A DNA stretch of 39,346 nucleotides from WJMT01 sp964624145 (GCA_964624145.1 CAZUXT010000031.1:1-39346), one strand, 5' to 3'. Counted from the first letter of the stretch, positions 24,829-33,331 are shown. Translations and numbers: made by a program. The notes: generated from the letters alone by a model not told the origin.

Positions 24829-26137
24829 AACACTGAGATTCATAAAACGGGAATATCTGGCAGCAGTCAAAACAAAAGGATTCATTATCATGCTCGTCCT
24901 GATGCCGGTGATGATGGGAGGAAGCGGCATTGCCATGTATCTCCTTCAAGGCCAGGTGGACACAAAGGATAAACATGTGGTCATCATAGACCGTGCCGGG
25001 ATCGTGACAGACATGGTCCTCAAGGCAGCCGAAGAACGCAATGCGGCCGCTGTTTTTGATAAAGAGACCGGGAAAAAGGTCCAGCCTGCTTATGTGTTCG
25101 AAGCAGCCAAGCCCAATGTCTCAGATCCGCAGACCCAGAGGCTGGAGCTTTCAGAACGCATACGCAAAGGGGAGCTTCACGCCTTTTTAGAGATAGGCCT
25201 GAATGTGCTTCATCCTGAGGGTGATGAGAGTACATTCCAGATCAAATACCACGCAGAAAATGCGGCTATCGACAGTGTCCGAAACTGGCTGGACAACACG
25301 ATCAATCCCTACCTCCGCAGGATCCGCCTGTCAGAGGAGGGGATCGAAGGACCAAAAGCCGATGAGATCATGACCTGGATCCGGGTGGAGCCTATGGGAT
25401 TGGTCTCCGTAGATGAAGAGACAGGCGCGATCAAGGAAGCCAGAAAAACCGGCGAACTTGAGGCTATCCTCGTGCCGATCGTGCTTTTTTTCCTGATGTT
25501 CATGCTGGTGATGATGGGGGCCATGCCCCTTCTCCAGAGCACCATGGAGGAAAAAACACAGCGGATAGCCGAAGTCCTCCTGGGCAGTCTCCAGCCCCAT
25601 CAGTTTATGACGGGTAAAGTCGTGGGAGGCCTGCTCGTTTCTTTGACCGGAGCGCTGGTTTATGTGTTTGGCGGCGTCTTTTTTATGGGAAGGATGGGAT
25701 TGACAGATTTTATTCCCTTTCATGTGATTCCCTGGTTTTTTACCTTCCTCGTTCTGGAGATCGTCATGGTGGGTTCGATCCTGGCTGCAATCGGTTCGGC
25801 CTGCAATGATCCCAAGGACGCCCAGAACCTGACTTTCCCGGCCATGATCCCGGTCTTTTTGCCCATGTTCGTTTTCATGCCCATTTTGCAGGAACCGACC
25901 AGCGCTTTTGCCACGTGGCTGTCCCTGTTCCCCCTTTTCACACCCATGCTCATGGTCATCAGAACAGCCTCACCTGTGGGTATCCCCGCGTGGCAGCCCT
26001 GGGTTGGACTGGCAGGAGTTCTGCTCTTTACTGTTTTTTTCGTGTGGATCGGAGGACGGATATTTCGTGTCGGCATTCTTATGCAGGGCGGCCCTCCCAA
26101 GCTTTCCAATATGATCAAATGGGCTTTCCGCGGGTAA
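24821..26137 (+). CDS. ABC-2 type permease (NatB-like)
   Basis: The true start is ATG 24821 (438 residues, 'MRKTLRFIKREYLAAVKTKG'), overlapping the ATPase stop; the open frame begins further upstream at 24749 but inside the ATPase gene. One helix at about 25-45 is followed by a periplasmic domain of about 180 residues, then five helices from about residue 225. 'MEEKTQRIAEVLLGSLQPHQ' is the conserved coupling segment of ABC2_membrane_3 permeases, and 'GSACNDPKDAQNLTFPAMIP' follows. Together with the ATPase it forms an exporter for ions, drugs or lipids. Confidence 0.92.
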   Translation: MRKTLRFIKREYLAAVKTKGFIIMLVLMPVMMGGSGIAMYLLQGQVDTKDKHVVIIDRAGIVTDMVLKAAEERNAAAVFDKETGKKVQPAYVFEAAKPNVSDPQTQRLELSERIRKGELHAFLEIGLNVLHPEGDESTFQIKYHAENAAIDSVRNWLDNTINPYLRRIRLSEEGIEGPKADEIMTWIRVEPMGLVSVDEETGAIKEARKTGELEAILVPIVLFFLMFMLVMMGAMPLLQSTMEEKTQRIAEVLLGSLQPHQFMTGKVVGGLLVSLTGALVYVFGGVFFMGRMGLTDFIPFHVIPWFFTFLVLEIVMVGSILAAIGSACNDPKDAQNLTFPAMIPVFLPMFVFMPILQEPTSAFATWLSLFPLFTPMLMVIRTASPVGIPAWQPWVGLAGVLLFTVFFVWIGGRIFRVGILMQGGPPKLSNMIKWAFRG

Positions 26138-26143
26138 TTTGCT

Positions 26144-26171
26144 GTCATTGCGAGCGAAGCGAAGCAATCTC
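26144..26171. repeat. Dispersed 'GTCATTGCGAGCGAAGCGAAG' repeat, best copy
   Basis: GTCATTGCGAGCGAAGCGAA followed by GCAATCTC, just after the permease stop. Degenerate copies lie at 21788-21824 and 38018-38040. Such sequences are widespread short intergenic repeats in many bacteria. The internal 'GCGAAGC' tandem is suggestive of hairpin ends. Confidence 0.75.
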
Positions 26172-26189
26172 ATTTATTTCTTAATTTAA

Positions 26190-26250
26190 TTGCTTTTATT
26201 TAATTTTAATGCTATTATTACTAAAAATTAATTAATAATAACATTATTAA
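26190..26250 (+). promoter_or_regulatory. Promoter and inverted repeat of the second DUF4143 gene
   Basis: TTGCTT at 26190-26195, a 17-bp spacer and TATTAT at 26213-26218. Just downstream TTAATAAT-AAC-ATTATTAA (26232-26250) is an 8-3-8 inverted repeat, well placed as an operator before the ATG at 26259. Confidence 0.55.
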
Positions 26251-26258
26251 AATTAAAA

Positions 26259-27566
26259 ATGTGGCAGAAAAAGTATTACCATCGCTTTCTTATTGATCAG
26301 CTGAAAAAATGGATTGATCGTAGGGAAATTTATGCAATCAAAGGACCACGCCAGTCAGGAAAAACAACCCTGCTGAAGATGGTTAAGGAATATTTGATAG
26401 AGAAAAAAAGAATTAATCCTGACAATATTATTTTTTTAACGTTTGAAGATAGAGATATTTTAGAGAAATTCTCTGAGGATCCAAAGGAGTTTGTCCGTAG
26501 TTATATAGGCCAAAAAAACAAGGAGCGTTTTTATTTTCTTCTAGACGAATTTCATTATGTGGAAGAAGGCGGCCAAAAATTAAAACTTCTTTATGACCTT
26601 TTTGAAAACATAAAATTTATCATAACAGGTTCTTCATCATTGGAGCTAACAGGAAAAACAGCGAAATATTTAGTGGGAAGAATGTTTTCTTTTTATCTGC
26701 CTCAATTAAGTTTTGCTGAGTACATCAATATTAAATCTCAACAAATGAATAATGTCTATACCGAGAGAAAAAAATTAATCAGGGATTTTATCATTTTCGG
26801 TAAGGATTTCAGGCTGGAAAGAGATATTTTCAGGTCAGATTTTAAAAAGCATTTTGAAGAATATTCCCTATTTGGGGGATATCCGGAAGTGATAAAAACA
26901 GAGGATTTAGAAACCAAAAAGGTTATATTAAAAAACATTTATGAAACCTATGTAACAAAAGATATTATAGAGCTTTTAAGGTTAAACAAAGTTTCAAAGT
27001 TGAGGAATATAGTCAAACTCTTAGCTACAAGAATAAGCAGTCTCCTCAATTTTAACGATCTTTGTAATGATTCCAACGTTTATTTTAAAGAGCTTAAAAA
27101 TTTTCTTTCTATACTTGAAGAAACCTACATTATATATCTTTTAAAACCCTTTTATACCAACAAGGCAACAGAGCTAAGAAAAAATCCCAAACTTTACTTC
27201 ATGGATACAGGTTTGAGAAATTTTGCTATAGATAATTTCAAAGGAATTCCATTAAGAACAGACGGAGGAAACATTATAGAAAATGCAGCTTTTGTCCAGC
27301 TTCATATCAATTTTCCTGAGATTCCGCTTAAATATTGGAGGACCTTAGCAAAAGCAGAAGTTGATTTTATTTTGGAAAGAGAAAAAGATTTGGTTCCCAT
27401 AGAAATTAAATACGCGAATCTTTCAGTGCCCAAAATAAGCCGGAGTTACAGAAGTTTCCTGTTAAAATATAAACCGCAAAATGCACTGGTTCTTACCCAG
27501 GGGTTTTGTGGACAAATTAAAGTGAATTCATCTAGGGTCAAATTTGTCCCGATCTGGTACCTTTGA
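26259..27566 (+). CDS. AAA+ ATPase with DUF4143 domain (copy 2)
   Basis: 435 residues. Walker A 'GPRQSGKTTLL' at 29-39, Walker B 'FYFLLDEFHYVEE', 'FIITGSSSLELTG', 'SLFGGYPEVIKT', and DUF4143 elements 'LYFMDTGLRNFAID', 'IIENAAFVQLHINF' and 'AEVDFILEREKDLVPIEIKY' (D...E-x-K). The gene and its leader are clearly AT-richer than the ABC genes before it, with many AAA/AAT/ATT codons, which points to lateral transfer. No ribosome site is evident. It differs from copy 1 along its whole length, so it is an independent arrival. Confidence 0.9.
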   Translation: MWQKKYYHRFLIDQLKKWIDRREIYAIKGPRQSGKTTLLKMVKEYLIEKKRINPDNIIFLTFEDRDILEKFSEDPKEFVRSYIGQKNKERFYFLLDEFHYVEEGGQKLKLLYDLFENIKFIITGSSSLELTGKTAKYLVGRMFSFYLPQLSFAEYINIKSQQMNNVYTERKKLIRDFIIFGKDFRLERDIFRSDFKKHFEEYSLFGGYPEVIKTEDLETKKVILKNIYETYVTKDIIELLRLNKVSKLRNIVKLLATRISSLLNFNDLCNDSNVYFKELKNFLSILEETYIIYLLKPFYTNKATELRKNPKLYFMDTGLRNFAIDNFKGIPLRTDGGNIIENAAFVQLHINFPEIPLKYWRTLAKAEVDFILEREKDLVPIEIKYANLSVPKISRSYRSFLLKYKPQNALVLTQGFCGQIKVNSSRVKFVPIWYL

Positions 27567-27578
27567 ATAAATTCACTC

Positions 27579-28285
27579 TCACTCCAGGTCCAGAGCCATG
27601 ATGAAGCGTTCTCTCGGGTCATTAAAAAAGATTTTTTTCGGGTCAAACTCGTAAGGATCCCAATCGTCCATCTCCCAGCTATCTCCATAGTCATAGCAGT
27701 AAACAACCCTGTCTTTAGGATTTATAAAAAAGTCCTTAAGGGGAACTTCAGTTGAAACAAGCCAATCTTTATCCATATCCCATGGCTTCCACCATGGACA
27801 TTNNNNNNNNNNNNNNNNNNNNNNNNNNNNNNNNNNNNNNNNNNNNNNNNNNNNNNNNNNNNNNNNNNNNNNNNNNNNNNNNNNNNNNNNNNNNNNNNNN
27901 NNTCAGTTGAAACAAGCCAATCTTTATCCATATCCCATGGCTTCCACCATGGACATTCGATATGGGCGATCTCTTCAAAGGTGCCAATACCGGGGATTCT
28001 GAAGCAGTGGAGGTGATAATCCAACCAGCTCATGGCATCCTGAAGAGCAACATGAAGGTCATAGAATGTGTAACTCTCGGGGATCTGGATTCTTCTCCAG
28101 ACCGGTGGTTTGGTATCCAGCAAAGTGCACTTGAATTGATAAACGTTTGTGAACGGCCTTTTTCTGGGAACTGTCAATTTTTGAATAACAGTGTCTTTGC
28201 CTAATTTATGCTCGATTTCTATGATCTGTGTGGAGGGACTGATGATATTTTTATCCTTGCCGGGTTTTTTTGGTTTTTTGCTCAT
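27579..28285 (-). CDS. Plasmid pRiA4b ORF-3-like protein, split by an artificial gap
   Basis: 100 N at 27803-27902 interrupt the gene, and 27748-27802 is repeated at 27903-27957. Removing 155 bases restores one frame of 183 residues from 28285 to 27579. The product has a Lys-rich N-terminus, then the family core 'YQFKCTLLDTKPPVWRRIQI' and 'YTFYDLHVALQDAMSWLDYH', and ends with an acidic 'VVYCYDYGDSWEMDDWDPY' segment. The family is widespread on plasmids and transposons (IS1096 TnpR-like neighbourhood) but has no settled function. It is convergent with the second DUF4143 gene, 12 bp away. Confidence 0.87.
27748..27957. other. Second assembly gap with duplicated 55-nt ends
   Basis: 100 N at 27803-27902 between two identical 55-nt copies, the same geometry as at 8146-8355. 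Confidence 0.95.
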
Positions 28286-28405
28286 TTTTGCCGCGATTAT
28301 TTTACTTTACTTCTTTGTGAAAAGGAAGCCAAAGGTGGTATTTAGTAGGGAAGCCAACTGAAACGGTCAAGCTTGAGCAGGCCTATTTTAAAGGCTGTTG
28401 CGTAA

Positions 28406-28430
28406 AATTTATATAAATTATTTGCATTAG
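28406..28430. repeat. 25-nt repeat with 14-bp palindrome, copy 2
   Basis: AATTTATATAAATTATTTGC followed by ATTAG, one mismatch from 22624-22648. It lies in the 236-bp stretch 28286-28521, which otherwise contains only a ribosome-site-like AAAAGGGAGATC at 28459 with short frames and no supportable gene. It may be the left-over control region of a lost ATPase gene. Confidence 0.6.
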
Positions 28431-28521
28431 CTATGGGAGCAGGACAATTATAAGGATTAAAAGGGAGATCAATTGTGAGTCGATGATCTGGTATTATTAT
28501 ATTTCTGGTGAATCCAAGGCC

Positions 28522-30156
28522 TTATAAATTCTTGAGAGCATTGTTTTGTACCCGCACAATTCCCTTCGATGTGGTTTGCTTCTTGAGATATGCATTAGGA
28601 TCGTGCTCGAGCGCTCCCTGAGGGAGGAACGCCCATAGCTGCCCGAGATCCTGTTTTATACGTTCATGGTAGAAGCTCGGAATCTTGGTCGTTTCACCCT
28701 CAAAAAATCGTCGCAAATTGACATCGGTGTCGAGCATTTTACGGATCATTCTTTGATACTTTAACCTTCCGAATCCCTCCGACGACACTGCGCTCAACAC
28801 ATTCATCCAGCCCGGAATTGTGGAGCCCTGGGCGGCAAACCGGCGGCGGATACTACGCCACGAGAAGGAAGACCTCAAGAGATCGATGATGTGGTCGTAC
28901 AGCTCGATCCAGATATAATTCAAAGGCCGTACGTTCATGGCCTGGAAGTTGTTTAGAAAGTGGAACGGGAAGGGAAGGACCCGTCCTGCTCGCTGCAATT
29001 CAAGGTTTAGAGGTGCCGCTTCGCCGAATGCCGTTAACAGGCTGAAGCCCGGGAATGCGCCGGGCACAAGCTCCAAGAACAGTTTAGTAAGCTCGAAAGG
29101 TTCGGCTCCTAGGTCCGTATCAAGGCCGAGGATGAAATTCGCCCGGACGTAGGGTATGTACCGAAGGATAACGTTCATATGTTCAGCCACATAGCGGACT
29201 TTCTTCTCGCCCATCCGTGTTCCCGATTTCGACTTGTTGCATAGGTCGAACCACGATTCTATGCCAGGCAGGATGGCCTTGAATCCGTTTCGCTGCAATC
29301 TCCGCAGTCGAGACTCGGAAAGCAGAGAAAGGCTGCTTTCCGCGACGAAGTCGATACTGTTTGGTGGTACGGCCTCTTCTATGGCGTCCATGCACTCATC
29401 AAATCGAACACCGAAGTTGGGATCGTGCCATCCTGCCCGCGGGTGCTTCATCTTCTTCAGCAGAAAACGTAGATCTACCTTCATCTGCTCGAAGTCGAGC
29501 GGAAAGAAATCGACTTTGGAGTCGATGCAGAAGTTGCAGGCGTAAGGACAACCGAAACTCCCTATGAGCGGGACGAACTTGATAGCTGGGGCCTTTCTAA
29601 TCGTCGGCTCGATGAATTCCCACCGCTCCTCAACGCTTGGCATGTCGTTGGGTTGCTGTTTCGCAGTGAGATGGACTCCAAGGGGCCTGTGCGGCGCATA
29701 ATCTTGAAGAAGGTCGTGCAGAAGCTGTTTGTCGGTAAATCCGAGGACATAATCGAAGTATTTACAGGCATCTTCCGGATAGCACCGTGCGTGCGGTCCT
29801 CCAAGCACGGTCACCGCGCTGCGCTGCCTGAACAAATTGCTGAGTGCGTAGGATAGCTGCGCAGCCTGGGTAAAGGCGCAAATAAAGACAAGATCGATGT
29901 CGGCCGGCAGCTCCTCTAAAAGATTCTCAAACCCAGTGTAACAAACAAACTTAATGTCGTGACCGGCTTGCTTGCACCACACCGCAATAACTTGTGGCAT
30001 GATGCTTGCAAGGCTGGGATTCATAACCCTGGCATAGAGGGCTCGGGTAGGCCCCTTTGTCACAAGGTCAAGGATAGCGATTCTTAGTTTGCGCAAAGAT
30101 ATTTCTGTCAGAATTACTGATGGGAAGTTTATATCACAGAAAAAATTTAAATTCAA
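28522..30156 (-). CDS. B12-binding-type radical SAM protein
   Basis: 544 residues as opened; the true start may be an inner TTG near residue 22, where the domain begins ('LRKLRIAILDLV'). The N-terminal ~150 residues have a cobalamin-binding-like Rossmann fold ('ALYARVMNPSLASIMPQVIA', 'DLVFICAFTQAAQLSYALSN', 'VTVLGGPHARCYP'); the classical DxHxxG is not seen. The radical SAM cluster is C-x3-C-x2-C in 'GSFGCPYACNFCIDSK', followed by 'ILPGIESWFDLCNKS' and 'RANFILGLDTDLG'. A C-terminal ~150-residue helical extension is unassigned. Composition is GC-richer than both flanks, suggesting transfer. The product could be a methyltransferase or another radical enzyme. Confidence 0.87.
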   Translation of the reverse strand: MNLNFFCDINFPSVILTEISLRKLRIAILDLVTKGPTRALYARVMNPSLASIMPQVIAVWCKQAGHDIKFVCYTGFENLLEELPADIDLVFICAFTQAAQLSYALSNLFRQRSAVTVLGGPHARCYPEDACKYFDYVLGFTDKQLLHDLLQDYAPHRPLGVHLTAKQQPNDMPSVEERWEFIEPTIRKAPAIKFVPLIGSFGCPYACNFCIDSKVDFFPLDFEQMKVDLRFLLKKMKHPRAGWHDPNFGVRFDECMDAIEEAVPPNSIDFVAESSLSLLSESRLRRLQRNGFKAILPGIESWFDLCNKSKSGTRMGEKKVRYVAEHMNVILRYIPYVRANFILGLDTDLGAEPFELTKLFLELVPGAFPGFSLLTAFGEAAPLNLELQRAGRVLPFPFHFLNNFQAMNVRPLNYIWIELYDHIIDLLRSSFSWRSIRRRFAAQGSTIPGWMNVLSAVSSEGFGRLKYQRMIRKMLDTDVNLRRFFEGETTKIPSFYHERIKQDLGQLWAFLPQGALEHDPNAYLKKQTTSKGIVRVQNNALKNL

Positions 30157-30196
30157 ATATGTAACAACAACATGACAACGGATCTTTTTCTTTTAA

Positions 30197-30319
30197 TTAT
30201 GGCTTTCCCTCTTTCCTTTTTGCTGTTCTTCTTTTTTCTCTTTTTTCTCTCTTTTCAATCTGCTTCTCTTTTCTCTTGCGTTCTTCTATCCTATGTTTTT
30301 TTGTTTGCTTTCTTTTCAT
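30197..30319 (-). CDS. Micro-ORF for a 40-residue Lys/Arg-rich peptide
   Basis: ATG at 30319 with AGGGG just upstream and a stop at 30197. The product is almost only Lys, Arg, Glu, Gln ('MKRKQTKKHRIEERKRKEKQ' onward) and ends 'KRKEGKP'. It lies 40 bp before the radical SAM gene on the same strand, and its start overlaps (ATGA) the stop of a short upstream frame ending 'LGLHNPAIEKGK'. It is too basic for a typical RiPP precursor and looks more like a nucleic-acid-binding or ribosome-associated peptide. It could also be chance coding in a purine-rich strand. Confidence 0.4.
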   Translation of the reverse strand: MKRKQTKKHRIEERKRKEKQIEKREKREKRRTAKRKEGKP

Positions 30320-30511
30320 TTCCCCTTTTCTATAGCCGGATTATGTAATCCCAAGACTGCATTTAAGTCTTGCACCATATCTCTAGATTCTATAGTGTTA
30401 TCAAGTCTGACCTTGTCCTTTACTCTTTATTCCTGCCAAATTGAGCCCAGAAGAGAACTGGGGCAAATGTTAATAAACACCAATAGAAATTATACCTCTA
30501 CGCTGACCAAA

Positions 30512-30748
30512 TTACTTTTTTTCGATTAACTCTAGAGTAAATCTCTTTTTCAGCTTCATTCCAGCAGCACCGAGAATAACTCTAATGGCTTGAGCATGGC
30601 TCCCCTGTTTTCCAATAATCTTGCCGGCATCTTCAGGAGCAACTTTTAATTCAATGATAGAGCTCTGTTCCCCGTCCAATTGGGAAACCTGAACCTTGTC
30701 CGGATTGTCCACTAATGATTTGGCAATCAATTCAACGAGTTCTTTCAC
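30512..30748 (-). CDS. khpA: KH-domain RNA-binding protein
   Basis: 78 residues, family length. The type-II KH motif is 'VAPEDAGKIIGKQGSHAQAI' with the GxxG loop 'IGKQG', preceded by 'LVELIAKSLVDNPDKV' and followed by 'ILGAAGMKLKKRFTLELIE'. KhpA binds many transcripts and in Gram-positives partners KhpB/Jag. A good ribosome site (AAAGGAGG) lies before the ATG. It follows the sigma-factor gene by 39 bp on the same strand and is probably co-transcribed. Usually khpA sits between rpsP and rimM; here it does not. Confidence 0.9.
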   Translation of the reverse strand: MKELVELIAKSLVDNPDKVQVSQLDGEQSSIIELKVAPEDAGKIIGKQGSHAQAIRVILGAAGMKLKKRFTLELIEKK

Positions 30749-30787
30749 AGTAACCTCCTTTAATATTTTGGAATAAAGTACTTATTT

Positions 30788-32296
30788 TCAATAGCCACTT
30801 ATAAAAGGCTTGAGTTTTCGGCTATAACTTGGCTGCCTCAATTTCCTCAAGGCTTTCTCTTCGATCTGTCTGATTCTCTCCCGCGTAACTTTGAATTGCT
30901 GACCAACCTCTTCAAGGGTATGTTCATTACCGTCTCCTAATCCGAATCTCATTTTTAAAATAGTTGCTTCTCTATGGGTATGGTTTTTCAATGCTTCTTC
31001 AATTTTCTCTCTCAAATTAATTTGAATAACTGTATCGGGAGGAGAAGGAATGACTTTATCTTCGATAAAATCACCAAGGTGGCTGTTCTCTTCTTCCCCA
31101 ATAGGTGTTTCAAGAGAGAAAGGCACTTGGGAGATTTTCATTATTTTATGTACTTTATAGATTGGCAGATCCATCTTTTTCGCAATATCTTCACATGTGG
31201 GTTCTCTACCTTTTTCCTGGACAAGGCTTCTCGAAACTCTATTTAACTTGTTTATGACTTCATTCATATGAACAGGAATTCTTATCGTCCTTGCCTGGTC
31301 AGCAATGGCACGAGTTATTCCCTGTCTTATCCACCAATGTGCATAAGTTGAAAATTTATACCCTCTTTTATATTCAAATTTATCCACTGCTGTTATTAGG
31401 CCCATGTTTCCTTCCTGAATTAAATCAAGAAACTGTAGTCCGTAGTTGCTGTACTTTTTGGCAATGGAAACCACTAATCTTAAGTTAGCTGTGATAAGCT
31501 CTTTTTTCGCTTGATCGCTGATTTTCTTCCCTTTAGAGATGACACAAAGTGTTCTTCTTAAACCGTGGGAATCAAGTCCGATCTCTTTCTGAAATTGCCT
31601 CAGAAGCTTGTTGATTTCTCGAATTTTCTTTTTCGGTTTCTCTTTTTCTTTTTTAGTTGCGTCTTGAGAAATTGATTTCTTCAGCTTTTCTTTTGTTTCT
31701 TCTGTTTCGTCTATAACTTTAAGTTTATTCTTGAGATCCTCAATAATCATTTCTCTGAATCTTTCACGGAGATTAAGTCCTCTGATGAGACAGCTCATGT
31801 TGACTATGAGACGCTTTCGGGTGAAATTATTTTTATTTCTCGAAGGGATGCTCTCCAGCCGGGAATTTATCTCTCTGATTTTCTTGATTTTATCCGTAAT
31901 ATCTGATATTTTTTCTCCCAGGTTTCCCTTTGCGTTATTATTCTTGCTGGAGCCAAAAATCCTGTCAATAATTTCCGGCTCCTCCCTTATCTTCTCTTCT
32001 ATTGAGAGAACTTTTGTAAGGACAAATCTTGTTTTGGAAATTGCCTTGATCGTAGTCTTTTCGCCTCTTTCAATTTCTATGGCAATAGCTAACTCTTCAT
32101 CCCGTTTTAAGAGCGGGATATTGCCCATATCCTTAAAATAGAGCTTCAAAGGATCGGTGGTTTTTTCCAGATTCTTGTACAAAAAAAAGCCGCTCTTTCT
32201 TTTTTTAGGAGGAATCTCTGTATGTTTATTGAATATTTTTATCCCACGCTGATCCATAGAGCTTAGAAAATCATCAAAACTCTTTCCAGTATTCAT
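30788..32296 (-). CDS. rpoD: RpoD-like RNA polymerase sigma factor
   Basis: 502 residues. Region 1.2 is 'DPLKLYFKDMGNIPLLKRDE'. A Lys/Glu-rich non-conserved region spans about 100-260. Region 2 has 'ANLRLVVSIAKKYSNYGLQF', 'FKFSTYAHWWIRQ'-type melting residues ('YKFSTYAHWWIRQGITRAIA') and 'TIRIPVHMNE'. Region 3 has 'REPTCEDIAKKMDL'. Region 4 has 'MRFGLGDGNEHTLEEVGQQF' and 'VTRERIRQIEEKALRKLR'. Region 1.1 is absent or very short. It is either the housekeeping factor or a close group-2 relative; the accessory setting leaves this open. It is transcribed with khpA. Confidence 0.88.
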   Translation of the reverse strand: MNTGKSFDDFLSSMDQRGIKIFNKHTEIPPKKRKSGFFLYKNLEKTTDPLKLYFKDMGNIPLLKRDEELAIAIEIERGEKTTIKAISKTRFVLTKVLSIEEKIREEPEIIDRIFGSSKNNNAKGNLGEKISDITDKIKKIREINSRLESIPSRNKNNFTRKRLIVNMSCLIRGLNLRERFREMIIEDLKNKLKVIDETEETKEKLKKSISQDATKKEKEKPKKKIREINKLLRQFQKEIGLDSHGLRRTLCVISKGKKISDQAKKELITANLRLVVSIAKKYSNYGLQFLDLIQEGNMGLITAVDKFEYKRGYKFSTYAHWWIRQGITRAIADQARTIRIPVHMNEVINKLNRVSRSLVQEKGREPTCEDIAKKMDLPIYKVHKIMKISQVPFSLETPIGEEENSHLGDFIEDKVIPSPPDTVIQINLREKIEEALKNHTHREATILKMRFGLGDGNEHTLEEVGQQFKVTRERIRQIEEKALRKLRQPSYSRKLKPFISGY

Positions 32297-32402
32297 AGCC
32301 TCTTAGAAGGATTTCTTTACTTCGTCAAAAAAAGATATCCTTATTTCTCTCCTTTTTAAAATAAACTTATGAGTTTTGTCTTTTTCAATTCTTTTGACTA
32401 GA

Positions 32403-32437
32403 ATTATAGTAGTGTTTACGAATTTGTAGATACAAAT
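32403..32437 (-). promoter_or_regulatory. Candidate control region of the RpoD-like gene
   Basis: Minus-strand TATAAT (32408-32403). Upstream, where a -35 box would lie, ATTTGTA-GA-TACAAAT (32422-32437) is a 7-2-7 inverted repeat and no good -35 hexamer is seen, as expected for an activator- or repressor-controlled promoter. Confidence 0.4.
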
Positions 32438-32512
32438 GGGTATGTCTGACAACCCTTAAATATGCTTCTATGCAAAATTTGGGTGTGATCTTGAAAATCC
32501 GAGTGCAGCTTA

Positions 32513-32794
32513 TCAGAAGCGTCTTTTACCTCCAAATCCACCTCGGCGGTCATCACGAGGACGAGCCTCGTTGACCTTAAGGGTGCGCCCCTTCAAATCT
32601 TTCCCATCAAGCCCGGAGATTGCGGACCTAGCTTCTTGATGGTTGGGCATCTCCACAAATCCGAATTCCCTCGAATCACCGGTGTGCTTATCCGTGATGA
32701 TTTTAACAGATGCGACCTGCCCGAACGCTTCGAAAGCTTGGCGCAAATCGTCTTCGGTGGCCTCCCGTAATAAATTGCCTACGTAAATATTCAT
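32513..32794 (-). CDS. RRM-type RNA-binding protein
   Basis: 93 residues. One RNA-recognition motif: RNP2 'IYVGNL' at 2-7 and RNP1 'SREFGFVEM' near 42-50 (Glu for the usual Gly), with the short Arg/Gly-rich tail 'RDDRRGGFGGKRRF'. This is the cyanobacterial Rbp / cold-inducible type found in many phyla. It binds single-stranded RNA and probably helps growth in the cold. It has its own strong promoter and an unusually long leader of about 120 bases with AAGGAAG before the ATG. Confidence 0.92.
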   Translation of the reverse strand: MNIYVGNLLREATEDDLRQAFEAFGQVASVKIITDKHTGDSREFGFVEMPNHQEARSAISGLDGKDLKGRTLKVNEARPRDDRRGGFGGKRRF

Positions 32795-32949
32795 TCTGAC
32801 TTCCTTTTAATATTGGACTTTTCGTAAGGGGGGATTTTGTGTTTGATTGTTGAAATTTTCCCTGATCCCTTATGATTTCGGCCTGTTCTTACTAATGGAC
32901 AGGTATCTTCGAAGCAATAGATAATAGCACATTACTGACTTCCCGTCAA
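32795..32949 (-). promoter_or_regulatory. Promoter and ~120-nt 5' leader of the RRM gene
   Basis: Minus-strand TTGACG (32949-32944), a 17-bp spacer and TATTAT (32926-32921). Transcription from about 32914 gives a leader of about 120 bases that contains a CCTGT...ACAGG hairpin. Long structured leaders are usual for cold-inducible RNA-binding proteins. Confidence 0.6.
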
Positions 32950-32971
32950 TGAGTTGTACTCGTTCAATACA

Positions 32972-33090
32972 TTAGTGACACTTGTCATTTTGTTTATTCA
33001 GCCACATTTGATAATATTCATTTGGGGTTAAGTAATCAAGGGATTGATGAGGTCTAATGTAGTAATATCCACATACAGCCATGCGGTTCA
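32972..33090 (-). pseudogene. C-terminal remnant of an IS transposase (rve type)
   Basis: On the minus strand the frame ends '...GYYYIRPHQSLDYLTPNEYY' then 'QMWLNKQNDKCH' and a stop at 32972-32974. 'YIRPHQSLDYLTP' is the conserved tail of DDE integrase-core transposases of the IS3/IS481 groups ('YN..RPHQSLGYLTP'). A stop codon cuts the frame just upstream of 33090, exactly where an unrelated repeat begins, so the rest of the element has been deleted. Confidence 0.85.
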
Positions 33091-33242
33091 AAGCCAAAAA
33101 AGATTATATCCGTCTTCTCAGAGCCCAGAAATCCGATCTCAGCAAAGAGGCATGAAACTTTTTTTCAGAAAAGGGAATATACCAGAGGCCTTGACCTCTT
33201 TAATCAAAGAGGAAGCATTGGATGGATAAGGTAACCGTCACC
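33089..33242 (+). repeat. Collapsed copy of the sequences flanking the methyltransferase gene
   Basis: 33089-33112 matches 38188-38211 (23 of 24), 33111-33150 matches 38824-38863 (37 of 40), and 33206-33242 matches 38857-38893 (about 32 of 37, ending in GGTAACCGTC). At 38 kb the first two blocks are about 610 bp apart with the methyltransferase gene between them; here they are fused. In the fused copy one frame reads 'FKAKKDYIRLLRAQKS', a coherent protein tail. Confidence 0.8.
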
Positions 33243-33331
33243 ATTTCCCTTATAGAGCCTCCGCCTATCCCGAACATCCCGCTCATAAATCCAGCTGCAA
33301 AGCCAATCAATAAGCCTGTGATGAGTAACAT
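33243..33331 (-). pseudogene. N-terminal fragment of a TauE/SafE-family permease
   Basis: From ATG 33331 the minus strand reads 'MLLITGLLIGFAAGFMSGMF' followed by 'GIGGGSI', the diagnostic first helix of TauE/SafE (sulfite exporter) permeases, which are about 250 residues. The match stops at about 33250 where the flank repeat begins, so the rest of the gene is gone. Confidence 0.8.

Noticed and set aside
24085..24936. 283-codon minus-strand frame across the ABC ATPase gene
   Set aside because: It is antisense to intact Walker and signature motifs and has His/Val-rich composition typical of shadow frames.
30293..30529. Open frame of 78 codons on the plus strand across the pyrimidine-rich stretch
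   Set aside because: Composition is low-complexity Leu/Ser/Phe, there is no ribosome site, and it runs into the 3' end of khpA on the other strand. It looks like a by-product of strand asymmetry.
33044..33229. 61-codon plus-strand frame containing 'QSQKRLYPSSQSPE'
   Set aside because: It lies in the collapsed repeat and in an alternative frame to the coherent 'KAKKDYIRLLRAQKS' reading. It starts inside the transposase relic of the opposite strand.
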